From: Candidatus Wolframiiraptor sp. EX4484-121
GTDB lineage: Archaea > Thermoproteota > Nitrososphaeria_A > Caldarchaeales > Wolframiiraptoraceae
Length of the DNA stretch: 5,567 nt
Direction: 5' to 3'
NCBI GenBank assembly: GCA_002255105.1
Contig: NJEK01000071.1
Location: 1-5,567 of the forward strand
Shown here: positions 5,007 to 5,567 of the stretch, one piece after another
Numbering within the stretch: the first letter of the stretch is position 1
Layout of the letters: the number at the start of each line of letters is the position of its first letter
Position numbers and translations under genes: made by a program
The notes under the pieces: model-generated
Databases searched by the model: none
Told to the model about the DNA's origin: nothing
Seen by the model: only the letters and a program-made list of their open reading frames with translations

Positions 5007-5567
5007 ATGGCCTCCTAAAAAGAGGATATTCTTCCCGGATGAGGCGAGGAGGATCCTGAGGCCCGGATGAGGCGAGGAGGATCCTGAGGAAGCCTGCTGG
5101 GAAGCTCATCACCGGAGAGCCTGATGACGTTGCGAGGAGGGTGAAGTCAAGCTCATCACCGGAGAGCCTGATGACGTTGCGAGGAGGGTGAAGTCCATCA
5201 TAGAGTTTGATGAGCCCAGGCTCGTGGTGGCGGTCGGAGACTACACCTCAAGGAAGCTTAGAGATGTCGGAGCGAGGGTGAACCTCTACATAGTCGATGG
5301 TAGGGTGGAGAGGAAGGCCGCGGAACTATTCAAGCCCGAGGGTCTAAGGGTGTTGAGGGTCGTTAATGAGGCTGGAACCCTGAACCCGGAGGCCGTCAAG
5401 ACGCTTCACAAACTCTTGAGGGGGAGGGAGCTGAGGGACACGGTTTTGATGGTTGAGGGTGAGGAGGACTTATTGACCCTCGCCGCCATCCTCTCAGCGC
5501 CAAATAAAACGATCATCGTCTATGGTCAGCCCGGGAAGGGATGCGTCGTCGTGAGGGTTGATGATCG
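4987..5567 (+). CDS. GTP-dependent dephospho-CoA kinase (DUF359), interrupted by two tandem duplications; 3' end outside the window
   Basis: DUF359 proteins phosphorylate dephospho-CoA with GTP, the last step of archaeal CoA synthesis. ATG 4987 overlaps the end of spt4 and is the in-frame start for RIFFPDEARRILRKPAGKLI, which resembles the family N-terminus. As given, the frame ends at TGA 5068-5070, because a 28-bp copy shifts it by one; a 47-bp copy follows and shifts it by two more. The two add to 75, so the 3' part (open 5128-5567) is back in the starting frame, yet the stop remains. Collapsing both repeats yields a continuous protein of about 168 residues to the window edge, close to the usual 170-180. 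Body motifs include VVAVGDYTSRKL, VDGRVERK, VEGEEDLLTLAAILSAP and VYGQPGKGCVVVRVD. Ribosomal genes rps24e and rps27ae often follow in archaea, but they lie beyond the window. Confidence 0.87.
5034..5089. repeat. Exact 28-bp tandem duplication near the start of the dephospho-CoA kinase gene
   Basis: Copies are 5034-5061 and 5062-5089, identical throughout, with no matching base beyond either edge. They encode PDEARRILR in the correct frame. The insertion shifts the reading frame by one and brings a TGA (5068-5070) into phase, which would end translation after about 27 codons. Confidence 0.95.
5102..5195. repeat. Exact 47-bp tandem duplication in the dephospho-CoA kinase gene
   Basis: Copies are 5102-5148 and 5149-5195, identical throughout, with mismatches immediately outside (G against C on the left, A against C on the right). 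In the correct frame the unit encodes KLITGEPDDVARRVK. It starts only 12 bp after the end of the 28-bp duplication. Confidence 0.95.

Noticed and set aside
394..5195. The repeats as a CRISPR array or dispersed repeat family
   Set aside because: Each repeat has its own sequence and length, occurs only as two adjacent copies, and has no spacers.

Overview
The window looks archaeal. It carries aIF2-gamma, the RNA polymerase subunits RpoE' and RpoE'' (Spt4), a stand-alone Fcf1-type PIN protein and a DUF359 GTP-dependent dephospho-CoA kinase. Coding strands are purine-rich, Arg is mostly AGG/AGA and Ile is often ATA. A tungsten-type aldehyde:ferredoxin oxidoreductase (AOR) is also present. Together these suggest an anaerobic, probably thermophilic archaeon, perhaps of the TACK group. 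The lineage is an inference and I cannot name a species.

Layout. Positions 1-213 are the end of a VapC-like PIN toxin, broken near its C-terminus, with a possible out-of-frame remnant to 266. Positions 267-507 are intergenic and hold an exact 70-bp tandem duplication of the aIF2-gamma promoter and start region. aIF2-gamma runs 508-1690 (+). An AOR gene lies on the minus strand (3567-1746) and converges on aIF2-gamma; it is read in two frames that meet near 2821-2858. A 122-bp divergent promoter region (3568-3689) separates it from the PIN gene (3690-4096, +). RpoE' (4228-4815), RpoE'' (4815-5006) and dephospho-CoA kinase (4987 to the window end) follow as a tightly overlapping + strand run.

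How the genes work together. aIF2-gamma, PIN, rpoE', rpoE'' and DUF359 form a gene string conserved in many archaea, joining translation initiation, rRNA processing, transcription and CoA synthesis. Here the oppositely oriented AOR splits aIF2-gamma from PIN, which is the clearest gene-content novelty in the window.

The strongest unexplained signal is sequence integrity. Four exact head-to-tail duplications (70, 14, 28 and 47 bp), and possibly a fifth of 9 bp, lie in or beside these conserved genes. Collapsing the 14-, 28- and 47-bp copies restores full-length family proteins exactly. In addition, aIF2-gamma lacks about 56 nt that should encode its P-loop, and the AOR has a frameshift with a probable short deletion. 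Several of these genes are expected to be essential, so assembly or amplification error is the most economical explanation; genuine local rearrangement cannot be excluded from sequence alone. I found no CRISPR array, rRNA, tRNA or insertion sequence, and no defensible new multi-gene system.
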